The notes under the pieces: model-generated
What the model saw: only the letters and a program-made list of their open reading frames with translations
What the model was told of the DNA's origin: nothing
The model's database searches: none
Shown here: positions 1 through 5,878 of the stretch, in pieces
Layout: every line of letters begins with the position of its first letter
Position numbering within the stretch: position 1 is the first letter of the stretch
Made by a program: the position numbers and the translations under genes
Assembly (NCBI GenBank): GCA_007128515.1
Contig: SKXI01000043.1
Location: forward strand, 1 to 7,770
DNA from: Halococcaceae archaeon
Lineage (GTDB): Archaea; Halobacteriota; Halobacteria; Halobacteriales; Halalkalicoccaceae
Reading direction: 5' to 3'
DNA length: 7,770 nt

Positions 1-1562
1 GATCGGGTGACGATGACTCCCCGTTCGACGTCGGTGGCACGTACAAGCGCCGACAGAAGGTCGGCTTCCTGCTCGGTCCCCTACTGTTCGCGCTGATCCT
101 GCTCGGGCCAACGCCGGGCGAGCCCGCCGGCTTCGAGGGACAGGCGGCCGGCGCAGTCACCGCCTGGGTCGCCGTCTGGTGGGTCACCGAGGCGATTCCG
201 ATCCCCGCGACCTCGCTGCTCCCGGTCGTCTTCTTCCCGCTCACCGGCGCGCTGTCGGTCGCGGAGACCACGCCGTCGTACGGTGACCCGCTGATCTTCC
301 TGTTCATGGGCGGGTTCTTCCTGGCAATGGCGATGCAGCGCTGGGGGCTTCACCGGCGGATCGCCCTCCGGACAATCAAGTTCGTCGGGACGACGCCCTC
401 GCGACTCATCCTTGGGTTCATGCTCGCGACCGCGTTCCTCTCGATGTGGGTCTCGAACAGCGCGACCGTGATGATGATGGTCCCGATCGCGCTCGCGGTC
501 ATCTACAGGACGGGTGACCTCATCGACGACACCACCCTCGATATCGACACCAGTGAGGGGAACTTCACCTTCGGCATCGCGCTGATGCTCTGTATCGCTT
601 ACGGCGCTTCTGTGGGGGGTGTCGCAACGTTGATCGGCACGCCGCCGAACATCCTCTTCGCGGGCCGGGCGGGTGAACTGTTCGGCGAGAACATCACCTT
701 CGCGCAGTGGATGTTCTACGGGCTGCCGATCTCGCTGATCGGCCTCGTAACGGTTTACGTCTGGGTCACACGCGTCGCACTCTCGCCGGAGTTCGACGAA
801 CTCCCCGGCGGCGAGGAGACGATCGACGACGAACTGCGAAATCTCGGAACGACGAGCACGCAGGAGAAGATGGTGCTCGTCGTCTTCGTCGGCATGGCGG
901 TCTCATGGATCGGGGCGAGCCTGATCGGCGAGGCCGGGCTCGCACCGGTCCCGGAGGACGCGGACACGATCGTCGCGATCGGCGGCGCGCTGGTTCTGTT
1001 CACGCTTCCGACGACGACCCAGGATGGGAATCACACGTTCCTGCTCGACTGGACGAACGCGGTGAACATCCCGTGGGGCGTCATCCTGCTGTTCGGTGGC
1101 GGGTTAGCGATCGCGGCGGGCTTCGACCAGACCGGCCTGGCGCCGTGGCTCGGCGAACAGCTCGAACTGCTCGAAGGCGTCTCGATGGCTCTGATCATCC
1201 TCGCGGTCGTCGCGATGGCCGTCTTCCTCACCGAGGTCACCTCGAACACAGGAATGACCGCGATGCTCATGCCGATCCTGGCCGCGGTCGCGATCGGCAT
1301 CGGCGTCCACCCGTTCGGACTGATGATCGCCGGGGCGACCGCCGCCTCGTTCGCGTTCATGCTCCCGGTCGCGACGCCACCGAACGCAATCGTCTTCGGG
1401 AGCGGCTACATCACGCTCCCGCAGATGGCCCGCGTCGGGATCGGGCTCAACGTCATCGGGATCGCCCTTATCACGCTCTTCGCGCTGTTCTGGCTGCCGC
1501 TCGCGTGGGGGATCGACATCGCGACCCTCCCGGCCGAGTTCGCCGAGGCGTGGGACGACTGA
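1..1562 (+). CDS. DASS/SLC13-family sodium:anion symporter (5' partial)
   Basis: This is a polytopic membrane carrier of the divalent anion:sodium symporter (DASS, SLC13) family, which imports di- or tricarboxylates, sulfate or related anions with Na+. The frame is open from base 3 to the TGA at 1560-1562, giving 519 visible residues; the start lies outside the window. A short hydrophilic stretch precedes the first membrane segment (about visible residues 20-37), followed by the family-typical WWVTEAIPIPATSLLP. The paired Na+/substrate loops are visible: SNS in WVSNSATVMMMVP (about 151-153) and SNT in TEVTSNTGMTAM (about 414-416). Each is followed in its half by a TPPN element (about 213-216 and 458-461), which shows the inverted-repeat architecture. 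The length fits a nearly complete protein, so few residues are probably missing. The next gene is convergent, 2 bp away. The substrate cannot be assigned from sequence; the family call is firm. Confidence 0.92.
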   Translation, partial: SGDDDSPFDVGGTYKRRQKVGFLLGPLLFALILLGPTPGEPAGFEGQAAGAVTAWVAVWWVTEAIPIPATSLLPVVFFPLTGALSVAETTPSYGDPLIFLFMGGFFLAMAMQRWGLHRRIALRTIKFVGTTPSRLILGFMLATAFLSMWVSNSATVMMMVPIALAVIYRTGDLIDDTTLDIDTSEGNFTFGIALMLCIAYGASVGGVATLIGTPPNILFAGRAGELFGENITFAQWMFYGLPISLIGLVTVYVWVTRVALSPEFDELPGGEETIDDELRNLGTTSTQEKMVLVVFVGMAVSWIGASLIGEAGLAPVPEDADTIVAIGGALVLFTLPTTTQDGNHTFLLDWTNAVNIPWGVILLFGGGLAIAAGFDQTGLAPWLGEQLELLEGVSMALIILAVVAMAVFLTEVTSNTGMTAMLMPILAAVAIGIGVHPFGLMIAGATAASFAFMLPVATPPNAIVFGSGYITLPQMARVGIGLNVIGIALITLFALFWLPLAWGIDIATLPAEFAEAWDD

Positions 1563-1564
1563 GG

Positions 1565-2470
1565 TCAGAGCTGCTGGGCGCGCGCGGTCGTGACGATCCC
1601 GACGAGGACGACCACGCCGCCGACGACGGTCATGACCTCGGGGACCTCGGTGAGCAGGAAGAACGCGAGCAGCGTCGCGCCGACCGGCTCCCCCAGCAGG
1701 GAGACGCTCACGACGCTCGAGTCGAGGTGGGCGAGCGCCCAGTTCACGACCGTGTGACCGAAGACGCCCGGACCGAGCGCGAGCGCGAAGAAGAGCAGCC
1801 ACTCCCGTCCCGGGTAGCCACCGAGCGGGTGCCCCCCGGCCAGTACGATGGCGAGCAGTGCGAGGGTACACGCGCCGTAGACGACCGTGACGTAGGGCAG
1901 GAGGGGGACGCGCTGGCGCAGCGACCGCCCGGCGAGGACGTAGCAGGCGGCCATCACCGCGCCGAGGACCGCGAGCGCGTTGCCGTAGAGCGCCGTCTCC
2001 GTGAACGCGGTCTCGGTCAGGAGGTCGGTGACGGACATGAGCGTCGCGCCGGAGATGGCCAGCAGGATACCGCCCACCGTGCGACTCGTGATCCGCTCGT
2101 CGAGCAGCAGGTAGGCGCCGATGGCGACGAAGATCGGCTGCATCTGGACGAGGGTGACGGAGGCGGCGACGCTGGTCCACCGGAGGCTCTCGAACCAGGC
2201 CGCGAAGTGGATCGCGAGCGCGACGCCCGTGACCGCCGCGACGAGCGCGTCGCGTGTCCCGAGCGCGGCGAAGTCCGCGCGGTGACGGGTGAGCGCGAAC
2301 GGCGCGAGCAGTGCGAGCGTGAAGAGTACCCGGTAGAAGGCGACGACCGAACTCGGCGCGCTGGACCAGCGGACGAGGATGGCCGCGGTGCTGAGCGCGA
2401 GGATCGACGCCGCGAGCGCGGCCCTCGGGGAGACGGACTCCCTCGCCCGGTCGGTCAGCACGTCGAGCAC
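1565..2470 (-). CDS. EamA/DMT-family transporter
   Basis: This 301-residue membrane protein belongs to the drug/metabolite transporter superfamily, whose members move small metabolites, often outward. Two EamA repeats are visible, about residues 18-147 and 160-296, with roughly ten hydrophobic segments in total. Conserved family features include FYRVLF in TM2, the LVQMQPIFVAIGAYLLLDE stretch ending repeat 1 and the LLGEPVGATLLAFFLLTE stretch ending repeat 2. The start is a GTG at 2468-2470, with no ATG nearby; a TATA-like element centred 26 nt upstream supports it as a leaderless start. It ends in TGA at 1565-1567, 2 bp from the convergent SLC13 stop, and is divergent from the small gene at 2557. 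Family assignment is secure; substrate and direction of transport are unknown. Confidence 0.88.
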   Translation of the reverse strand: MLDVLTDRARESVSPRAALAASILALSTAAILVRWSSAPSSVVAFYRVLFTLALLAPFALTRHRADFAALGTRDALVAAVTGVALAIHFAAWFESLRWTSVAASVTLVQMQPIFVAIGAYLLLDERITSRTVGGILLAISGATLMSVTDLLTETAFTETALYGNALAVLGAVMAACYVLAGRSLRQRVPLLPYVTVVYGACTLALLAIVLAGGHPLGGYPGREWLLFFALALGPGVFGHTVVNWALAHLDSSVVSVSLLGEPVGATLLAFFLLTEVPEVMTVVGGVVVLVGIVTTARAQQL

Positions 2471-2493
2471 GACACGCCCTTTCCCTATCGCGA

Positions 2494-2500
2494 CGTAAAC
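2494..2500 (-). promoter_or_regulatory. TATA-like box for the leftward EamA gene
   Basis: On the minus strand the sequence reads GTTTACG, centred near 2497, about 26 nt before the GTG start at 2470. This is the spacing expected for a haloarchaeal leaderless transcript and is the main support for the GTG start. It is a single short match, so confidence is moderate. Confidence 0.45.
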
Positions 2501-2523
2501 CGTTCGGAACGCGGCGGTCGACG

Positions 2524-2530
2524 ACGTTTT
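2524..2530 (+). promoter_or_regulatory. Weak TATA-like element for the small gene at 2557
   Basis: ACGTTTT on the plus strand is centred about 28-30 nt before the GTG at 2557. It is the only T-rich run in the 86-bp divergent gap in this orientation, and it sits back-to-back with the leftward TATA-like box. The match is poor, so the call is tentative. Confidence 0.22.
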
Positions 2531-2556
2531 CCGCAGCCAGCCGAATCCTCCCGCCA

Positions 2557-2964
2557 GTGACCGACGCCGATCTCGTCCGCGCCCGACTGCGCTCCGAACA
2601 CGCCGACCTCCTCCGGGCGACCGAGGGGTGCGCCGATGCCGTGGCGGCGACCTGGGACGGAGCGTACACGACGGATCGAGCCGCGGTCGCCCCGCCGCTC
2701 TCGGCCCGTCTCTCGGAGTCGGGGGTCACCGACCGGTTCCCGGTCGTCCTCTCCGACGCCGTTTCGGTACTGGACGAGTCGCTTCCCGCACCACCCGTTC
2801 CCGCCCCGCCGTACGTGACGGTCACGAGCGTCGGCCCCGTCCTGCGCGCGACGCTCTCGGAGTCGAGGCTCGTCGTCACGATCCGGGTCTTCACCGTGGA
2901 GCGTGGCCGATACCGCCGGACGGCAGGAGGGACCGACGAACTCCTCGGCGTCGAGTTCCGGTAG
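2557..2964 (+). CDS. Conserved-looking hypothetical protein, 135 aa
   Basis: I cannot name this family. The frame runs from GTG at 2557 to TAG at 2962-2964. The N-terminal third (about residues 3-45) is alanine-, arginine- and acid-rich, probably helical, and contains the only cysteine (C24). The middle holds a proline-rich linker, PAPPVPAPPY (about 77-86). The C-terminal part alternates hydrophobic and polar residues (VTVTSVGPVLRATL, then RLVVTIRVFTVE) and suggests an antiparallel beta sheet. No signal peptide, membrane segment or metal-binding cluster is visible. A small cytosolic protein with a helical head and a beta tail fits. The codon pattern (GC-rich third positions, sensible composition in this frame only) supports a real gene. 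It lies between two EamA transporters, 37 bp before the second, which has its own TATA-like element. Confidence 0.68.
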   Translation: MTDADLVRARLRSEHADLLRATEGCADAVAATWDGAYTTDRAAVAPPLSARLSESGVTDRFPVVLSDAVSVLDESLPAPPVPAPPYVTVTSVGPVLRATLSESRLVVTIRVFTVERGRYRRTAGGTDELLGVEFR

Positions 2965-2971
2965 CGATCGG

Positions 2972-2979
2972 CTTTTACA
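2972..2979 (+). promoter_or_regulatory. TATA box for the rightward EamA gene
   Basis: CTTTTACA is centred about 26-27 nt before the GTG at 3002, in the 37-bp gap after the small gene. This spacing marks a leaderless transcript and decides the start at 3002 against an upstream in-frame ATG at 2903, which lies inside the preceding gene. Confidence 0.55.
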
Positions 2980-3001
2980 CGACACCGGAGACGGCACGAC
3001 T

Positions 3002-3880
3002 GTGAGCACTCGATCGGTCGCCGAACGCGAGCGCCTCGGACTCCTCCTCGTGTTGCTCTCGGCGGTGGGCTTCGGCACGCTCGGCATCTTCGGGGTCTAC
3101 GCCCAGCGTGCGGGCCTCTCCATCCCGACGGTGCTCGTCTACCGGTTCCTCGTCGCGGCGGCGCTGGTCTGGACGCTGCTCCTCGCGACCGGCCGCGCGG
3201 AGCTGCTGCGCGGGCGAGTGCTCCTGATCGCGCTCGCGCTCGGCGGCCTGGGCTACGCCACACAGAGCGGGCTCTACTTCCTGGGACTGGAGTTCATGAC
3301 CGCCGGCCTCGTCGCGGTCGTCCTCTACACCTACCCCGCGTTCGTCGTTCTCATCGCCGTGGCGGCGATCGGCGAGCGCGTGACGAGGGAGATGGTCGCC
3401 GCGCTCGCGCTCTCGCTGGTCGGGATCGCGCTCGTCTCGGGTGCGACCCCGGCCGGCGCGTCGCTCGTCGGTATCGTCGTCGTCCTCGGGGCCGCGCTCG
3501 CCTACTCCTTTTACATCACGGTCTCCAGAGCCGTGCTCCGGACCGTCGATCCGCTCGTGCTGAGCGCGCACGTCCTCCCCGCCGCGGGGGTCACCTTCCT
3601 CGTCGTGGGGAGCGCCACGGGCGACCTCGCGGTGCCGACCGCGCCCGTGCCCTGGCTGATCCTCCTCTCTATCGCCGTACTCGCGACGGCCGTGCCGGTC
3701 GTCACGTTCTTCGCGGGACTCGAACTCGTCGGGGCGAGCCGCGCGGGGATCGTGAGCACCGCCGAACCGCCGGTGACCGTCGCGCTCGGCGCGCTGCTGT
3801 TCGCCGAGCCCGTCGGGGTCGTGACGGTCCTGGGCGGGCTCTCGATCCTCGCGGGCGTCGTGTTGCTCGAACGCCGATGA
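3002..3880 (+). CDS. EamA/DMT-family transporter
   Basis: This 292-residue protein is a second drug/metabolite superfamily carrier, distinct in sequence from the one at 1565-2470. EamA repeat 1 covers about residues 12-145 and repeat 2 about 155-289, with roughly ten membrane segments. Family hallmarks are SAVGFGTLGIFGVYA in TM1, LVYRFL in TM2, VVLYTYPAFVVLIA near the end of repeat 1, and VSTAEPPVTVALGALLFAE near the end of repeat 2. I chose the GTG at 3002, giving MSTRSVAERERLG, because a TATA-like box lies 26-27 nt upstream. The ATG at 2903 would add 33 hydrophilic residues unlike an EamA N-terminus and overlap the previous gene by 62 bp. The stop (TGA, 3878-3880) is 1 bp from the stop of the convergent SRPBCC gene. 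The substrate is unknown; small-metabolite export is a family-level guess. Confidence 0.88.
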   Translation: MSTRSVAERERLGLLLVLLSAVGFGTLGIFGVYAQRAGLSIPTVLVYRFLVAAALVWTLLLATGRAELLRGRVLLIALALGGLGYATQSGLYFLGLEFMTAGLVAVVLYTYPAFVVLIAVAAIGERVTREMVAALALSLVGIALVSGATPAGASLVGIVVVLGAALAYSFYITVSRAVLRTVDPLVLSAHVLPAAGVTFLVVGSATGDLAVPTAPVPWLILLSIAVLATAVPVVTFFAGLELVGASRAGIVSTAEPPVTVALGALLFAEPVGVVTVLGGLSILAGVVLLERR

Positions 3881-3896
3881 GCTACTCGAGGAGCTC
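3879..3896. repeat. Imperfect palindrome over two convergent stop codons
   Basis: The 18 bases GAGCTACTCGAGGAGCTC form a palindrome with a single mismatched pair (A3884 against G3891). It covers the last two bases of the EamA TGA and all of the SRPBCC stop, so a small hairpin could form near the 3' end of both mRNAs. No T-tract follows on either side, so it is not a typical terminator and may simply reflect the coded LEELLE C-terminus. Confidence 0.35.
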
Positions 3897-4361
3897 CTTC
3901 GTGACGCGGTGGCGGTGTCGGAACATCGGCTCGAACCCGACGACGCCGAACGGCGAGAGCCGCCTCCCGAGCTTCCCGGGCGGGAACTCGTAGTTCACCG
4001 TGTCCCGCAATCGGGTGCCGCCGCGCTCGGCCGAGAACTGGTGGGTGTGGACCCAGCGCGAGAACGGTCCGTCGACCATCACGTCCCGGAACATCGCCGA
4101 CTCGCCGTCGTAGGCGCGCTCGGTGATCTTCGAGGTCCACTCCCCGCCCGGGAGCACGCCGAACGGACGCATCCACAGGTCGATCTCGGATCCGACTTCG
4201 AGCACCTCGGGATCCGGATCGCCGTGCGGACCCCTTATCTCCAGCACCTCGAGTCCCAGCCAGTCGGGCGTGAGCGCACGGAGCCCGTCGGCGTTCGAGT
4301 GAAACCGCCAGACGACCGACAGCGGTGCGTCGACGAACGTCTCGCGCTCGTAGGTTGCCAT
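3882..4361 (-). CDS. SRPBCC (START/polyketide cyclase-like) family protein
   Basis: This 159-residue soluble protein belongs to the SRPBCC superfamily, a helix-grip fold with a deep hydrophobic ligand pocket. The opening MATYERETFVDAPLSVVWRF (beta strand, then the DAP.S.VW helix at about 11-19) is characteristic. It is followed by the helical LRALTPDW (28-35), a GSEIDLWM strand (58-64) and a central W-K-I-T-E-R strand (76-82). The late part has GPFSRWVHTHQF (98-109), GGTRLRDTVNYEFPPG (114-129) and a long C-terminal helix ending RHRHRVTKELLE. These late motifs resemble stand-alone cyclase/dehydrase-like proteins found widely in haloarchaea and bacteria, whose ligand is generally unknown. I chose the ATG at 4361 over an upstream TTG at 4388 because a TATA-like box overlaps that TTG and lies about 27 nt before the ATG. 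The lrpA1-like gene ends 42 bp upstream, so co-transcription remains possible. Confidence 0.82.
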   Translation of the reverse strand: MATYERETFVDAPLSVVWRFHSNADGLRALTPDWLGLEVLEIRGPHGDPDPEVLEVGSEIDLWMRPFGVLPGGEWTSKITERAYDGESAMFRDVMVDGPFSRWVHTHQFSAERGGTRLRDTVNYEFPPGKLGRRLSPFGVVGFEPMFRHRHRVTKELLE

Positions 4362-4385
4362 AGCTACGTCGAGGGAGGGGAGCGA

Positions 4386-4392
4386 CAAAACT
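4386..4392 (-). promoter_or_regulatory. TATA-like box for the SRPBCC gene, downstream of lrpA1
   Basis: AGTTTTG on the minus strand is centred about 27-28 nt before the ATG at 4361. It begins about 12 nt after the lrpA1-like stop codon. The short T-run could also help end the upstream transcript, since archaeal termination uses U-runs; both readings are inference. Confidence 0.4.
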
Positions 4393-4403
4393 CGGCCGAT
4401 CCG

Positions 4404-4832
4404 CTACTTCAGCCGTTCCTGGAGGAAAGAGGGGTGAGCCGCGCTGACCCCGTCGATGGTGAGGATCTCGTCTCTGATGATCTCGCCGACGCCCTCGCCG
4501 CTTTCCGCACTGATCTCGGCCATCAGCATGTGGTCGCCCGAAGAGGAGTACAGCGACTCGATCGCCTCGGTCTCCGCGAGCTCGCGGGTCGCGTCGATGT
4601 AGCGTTCGCTCTCGACGTCGATGCCGACGAGCGCGATCGACCGGCCGGAGAGCTTCTTCGGATCGACCTCCGCGGAGTAGCCGACGATCACGCCGTCGTC
4701 TTCGAGTTTTCGAACGTACTTCCTCACCGTCGGCTTCGAGACGCCCGCCTGGCGTGCGATCTCGGCGTACGAGGCCTGGGCGTCCTCCTCTAACACCGAC
4801 AGTATCCGATCCTCCGTCGAGTTCGTCGCCAC
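4404..4832 (-). CDS. lrpA1: Lrp/AsnC-family transcriptional regulator (LrpA1-like)
   Basis: This 142-residue DNA-binding regulator is of the feast/famine type; such proteins form dimers and higher oligomers and respond to amino acids or other small ligands. The N-terminal winged helix-turn-helix covers about residues 6-52 (DRILSVLEEDAQASYAEIA, then recognition helix VSKPTVRKYVRKL at 31-43). A linker with VDPKKLSG leads to the RAM/AsnC ligand-binding domain (about 66-140), including the effector-loop motif SSSGDHMLMAEI (96-107). The C-terminus AAHPSFLQERLK matches what I remember of Halobacterium LrpA1, whose gene I recall lying beside porAB there. The start is the GTG at 4830-4832, set by a TATA-like element centred 26 nt upstream. 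A GTG at 4851-4853 would overlap that promoter, and longer extensions read as non-coding. Known or inferred targets elsewhere include amino-acid metabolism genes; regulation of porAB here is only a suggestion from position. Confidence 0.88.
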   Translation of the reverse strand: MATNSTEDRILSVLEEDAQASYAEIARQAGVSKPTVRKYVRKLEDDGVIVGYSAEVDPKKLSGRSIALVGIDVESERYIDATRELAETEAIESLYSSSGDHMLMAEISAESGEGVGEIIRDEILTIDGVSAAHPSFLQERLK

Positions 4833-4853
4833 GAACAACCCTTTCGCCCGCAC

Positions 4854-4862
4854 GAAAAAATA
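4854..4862 (-). promoter_or_regulatory. TATA box for lrpA1, also a T-run after porB
   Basis: TATTTTTTC on the minus strand is centred near 4858, 26 nt before the GTG at 4832, and is preceded by a purine-rich GGAAGG that could serve as the TFB recognition element. It is the best TATA match in the window. The six-T run also lies about 80 nt downstream of the porB stop and could act as an archaeal U-tract terminator. Confidence 0.6.
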
Positions 4863-4904
4863 CCTTCCGAACCGGAAAGTGAGAGCCGCTCTCCCGAAAC
4901 CACG

Positions 4905-4935
4905 CCGGATCGAACGGGACCGTCGGTCGATCCGG
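4905..4935. repeat. Perfect 9-bp inverted repeat between porB and lrpA1
   Basis: CCGGATCGA at 4905-4913 and TCGATCCGG at 4927-4935 are exact reverse complements separated by 13 bases. The spacer itself holds a nested ACGG/CCGT pair. On the leftward mRNA the hairpin starts 4 nt after the porB stop codon, which fits a 3'-end stabiliser or terminator stem. As DNA it lies about 45-75 bp upstream of the lrpA1 TATA box, and its dyad symmetry would also fit an operator, possibly for LrpA1 itself. The sequence does not decide between these. Confidence 0.55.
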
Positions 4936-4939
4936 TCGG

Positions 4940-5875
4940 CTACTTGTGTCGGTCGAGCAGGTCGTAGCTGCGTTCCCACTCGTAGTCGTCGTCGTAGTAG
5001 CGCTCTGCGAGCGGCTCTTCCGGCATCTCGCCGATCGAACGCTTCTCCTCGCCGTAGGAGGGACGCTCGTCGTCGACGTAGTACCGGCCGGTGAGGACGG
5101 TTCCCTCGTGCAGCGCGTTCTCGGTCTCGAACATCATGTCGGCCGCCTCCTTCCGGTCGTGAACGTCGAAGTCGTAGTCGTCGGAGTCCTGGATGTCCAC
5201 GTACGGGACGTACTGTTTCGCGTCCTTGTTCCAGGTCGGACACTGCGTGAGGAAGTCGATGTGCGCGAAGCCGTCGTGTTCCATCGCCTCGACGAGGATC
5301 TCCTTCGCCTGGTTCGGGTTCACGGCCGCGGTCCGGGCGATGTAGCTCGCACCCGAGGTGAGCGAGAGCGACAGCGGCCGGATCGGGTCCTTCGCCGAGC
5401 CGTGCGGTTGGGTCTTCGACTTGTGACCTTTCGGGCTCGTCGGCGAGGTCTGGCCCTTCGTGAGGCCGAAGATCTCGTTGTTGAACACGATGTAGGTCAT
5501 GTCGTGGTTCTCGCGGGCGGTGTGCATGAAGTGGTTGCCGCCGATCCCGTAGCCGTCGCCGTCGCCGCCGGCGGCGACCACTTCGATGCCGGGGTTCGCG
5601 AGCTTCGCCGCACGGGCGATCGGCAGCGACCGCCCGTGGATGGTGTGGAAGCCGTAGCTCTCGAAGTAGCTGTTGAGCTTGCCCGAACAGCCGATCCCCG
5701 TGACGAGCAGCGTCTCGTCGGGGGTTCTCCCCACTTCGGGCATCGCCTGTTTCAACGCCTTCAGGACGCCGAAGTCACCACAGCCCGGACACCACGTCGG
5801 CTGGGGTTCTTGCAGAGGAGTGAACTCCTCCCGGTCGATCTCGCGTTCCTCGCCGATCGCGCTGAATGCACTCAT
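4940..5875 (-). CDS. porB: Pyruvate:ferredoxin oxidoreductase, beta subunit
   Basis: PorB is the thiamine diphosphate- and [4Fe-4S]-binding subunit of the enzyme that converts pyruvate and CoA to acetyl-CoA and CO2 while reducing ferredoxin, in place of a pyruvate dehydrogenase complex. The protein has 311 residues, close to the roughly 312 I recall for Halobacterium. The TPP motif runs from GDGDGYGIGGNH (104-115) to FNN (131-133). It has exactly four cysteines: C29 and C32 in WCPGCGDFG, C63 in GIGCSGK and C212 in TQCPTW. These match the cluster ligands of the family, and no extra ferredoxin-type cluster is encoded. GLTKGQTSPTSPKG (137-150) is also highly typical. The acidic, tyrosine-rich C-terminal tail is typical of halophile versions. 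The ATG at 5875 is fixed by a Shine-Dalgarno sequence and by the porA stop 3 bp upstream. Pyruvate rather than 2-oxoglutarate specificity is inferred from overall similarity and subunit lengths. Confidence 0.93.
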   Translation of the reverse strand: MSAFSAIGEEREIDREEFTPLQEPQPTWCPGCGDFGVLKALKQAMPEVGRTPDETLLVTGIGCSGKLNSYFESYGFHTIHGRSLPIARAAKLANPGIEVVAAGGDGDGYGIGGNHFMHTARENHDMTYIVFNNEIFGLTKGQTSPTSPKGHKSKTQPHGSAKDPIRPLSLSLTSGASYIARTAAVNPNQAKEILVEAMEHDGFAHIDFLTQCPTWNKDAKQYVPYVDIQDSDDYDFDVHDRKEAADMMFETENALHEGTVLTGRYYVDDERPSYGEEKRSIGEMPEEPLAERYYDDDYEWERSYDLLDRHK

Positions 5876-5878
5876 TGG

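Noticed and set aside
707..2560. A 617-codon open frame on the plus strand overlapping the SLC13 gene and antisense to the EamA gene
   Set aside because: The translation is extremely rich in Arg, Asp and Gly with no recognisable domain, while the other frames encode clear transporters.
2903..3001. N-terminal extension of the second EamA transporter from the ATG at 2903
   Set aside because: It would overlap the preceding gene, add a hydrophilic Gly/Ser/Thr-rich leader atypical of the family, and span the TATA-like box that fits the GTG at 3002.
1104..3263. A 719-codon open frame on the minus strand crossing three genes
   Set aside because: It is antisense or out of frame to well-recognised genes, and its product is a low-complexity run of Arg, Ala, Gly and Pro. 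Long stop-free shadow frames are expected at this GC content.
4362..4388. TTG start at 4388 for the SRPBCC protein
   Set aside because: It coincides with the T-rich promoter element and adds residues that precede the conserved MATYERETF opening of the family.
4833..5243. Long N-terminal extension of the Lrp-like protein running into the porB region
   Set aside because: The added residues are an arginine-rich shadow of porB. The HTH begins right after the GTG at 4832, which has a well-placed TATA box.
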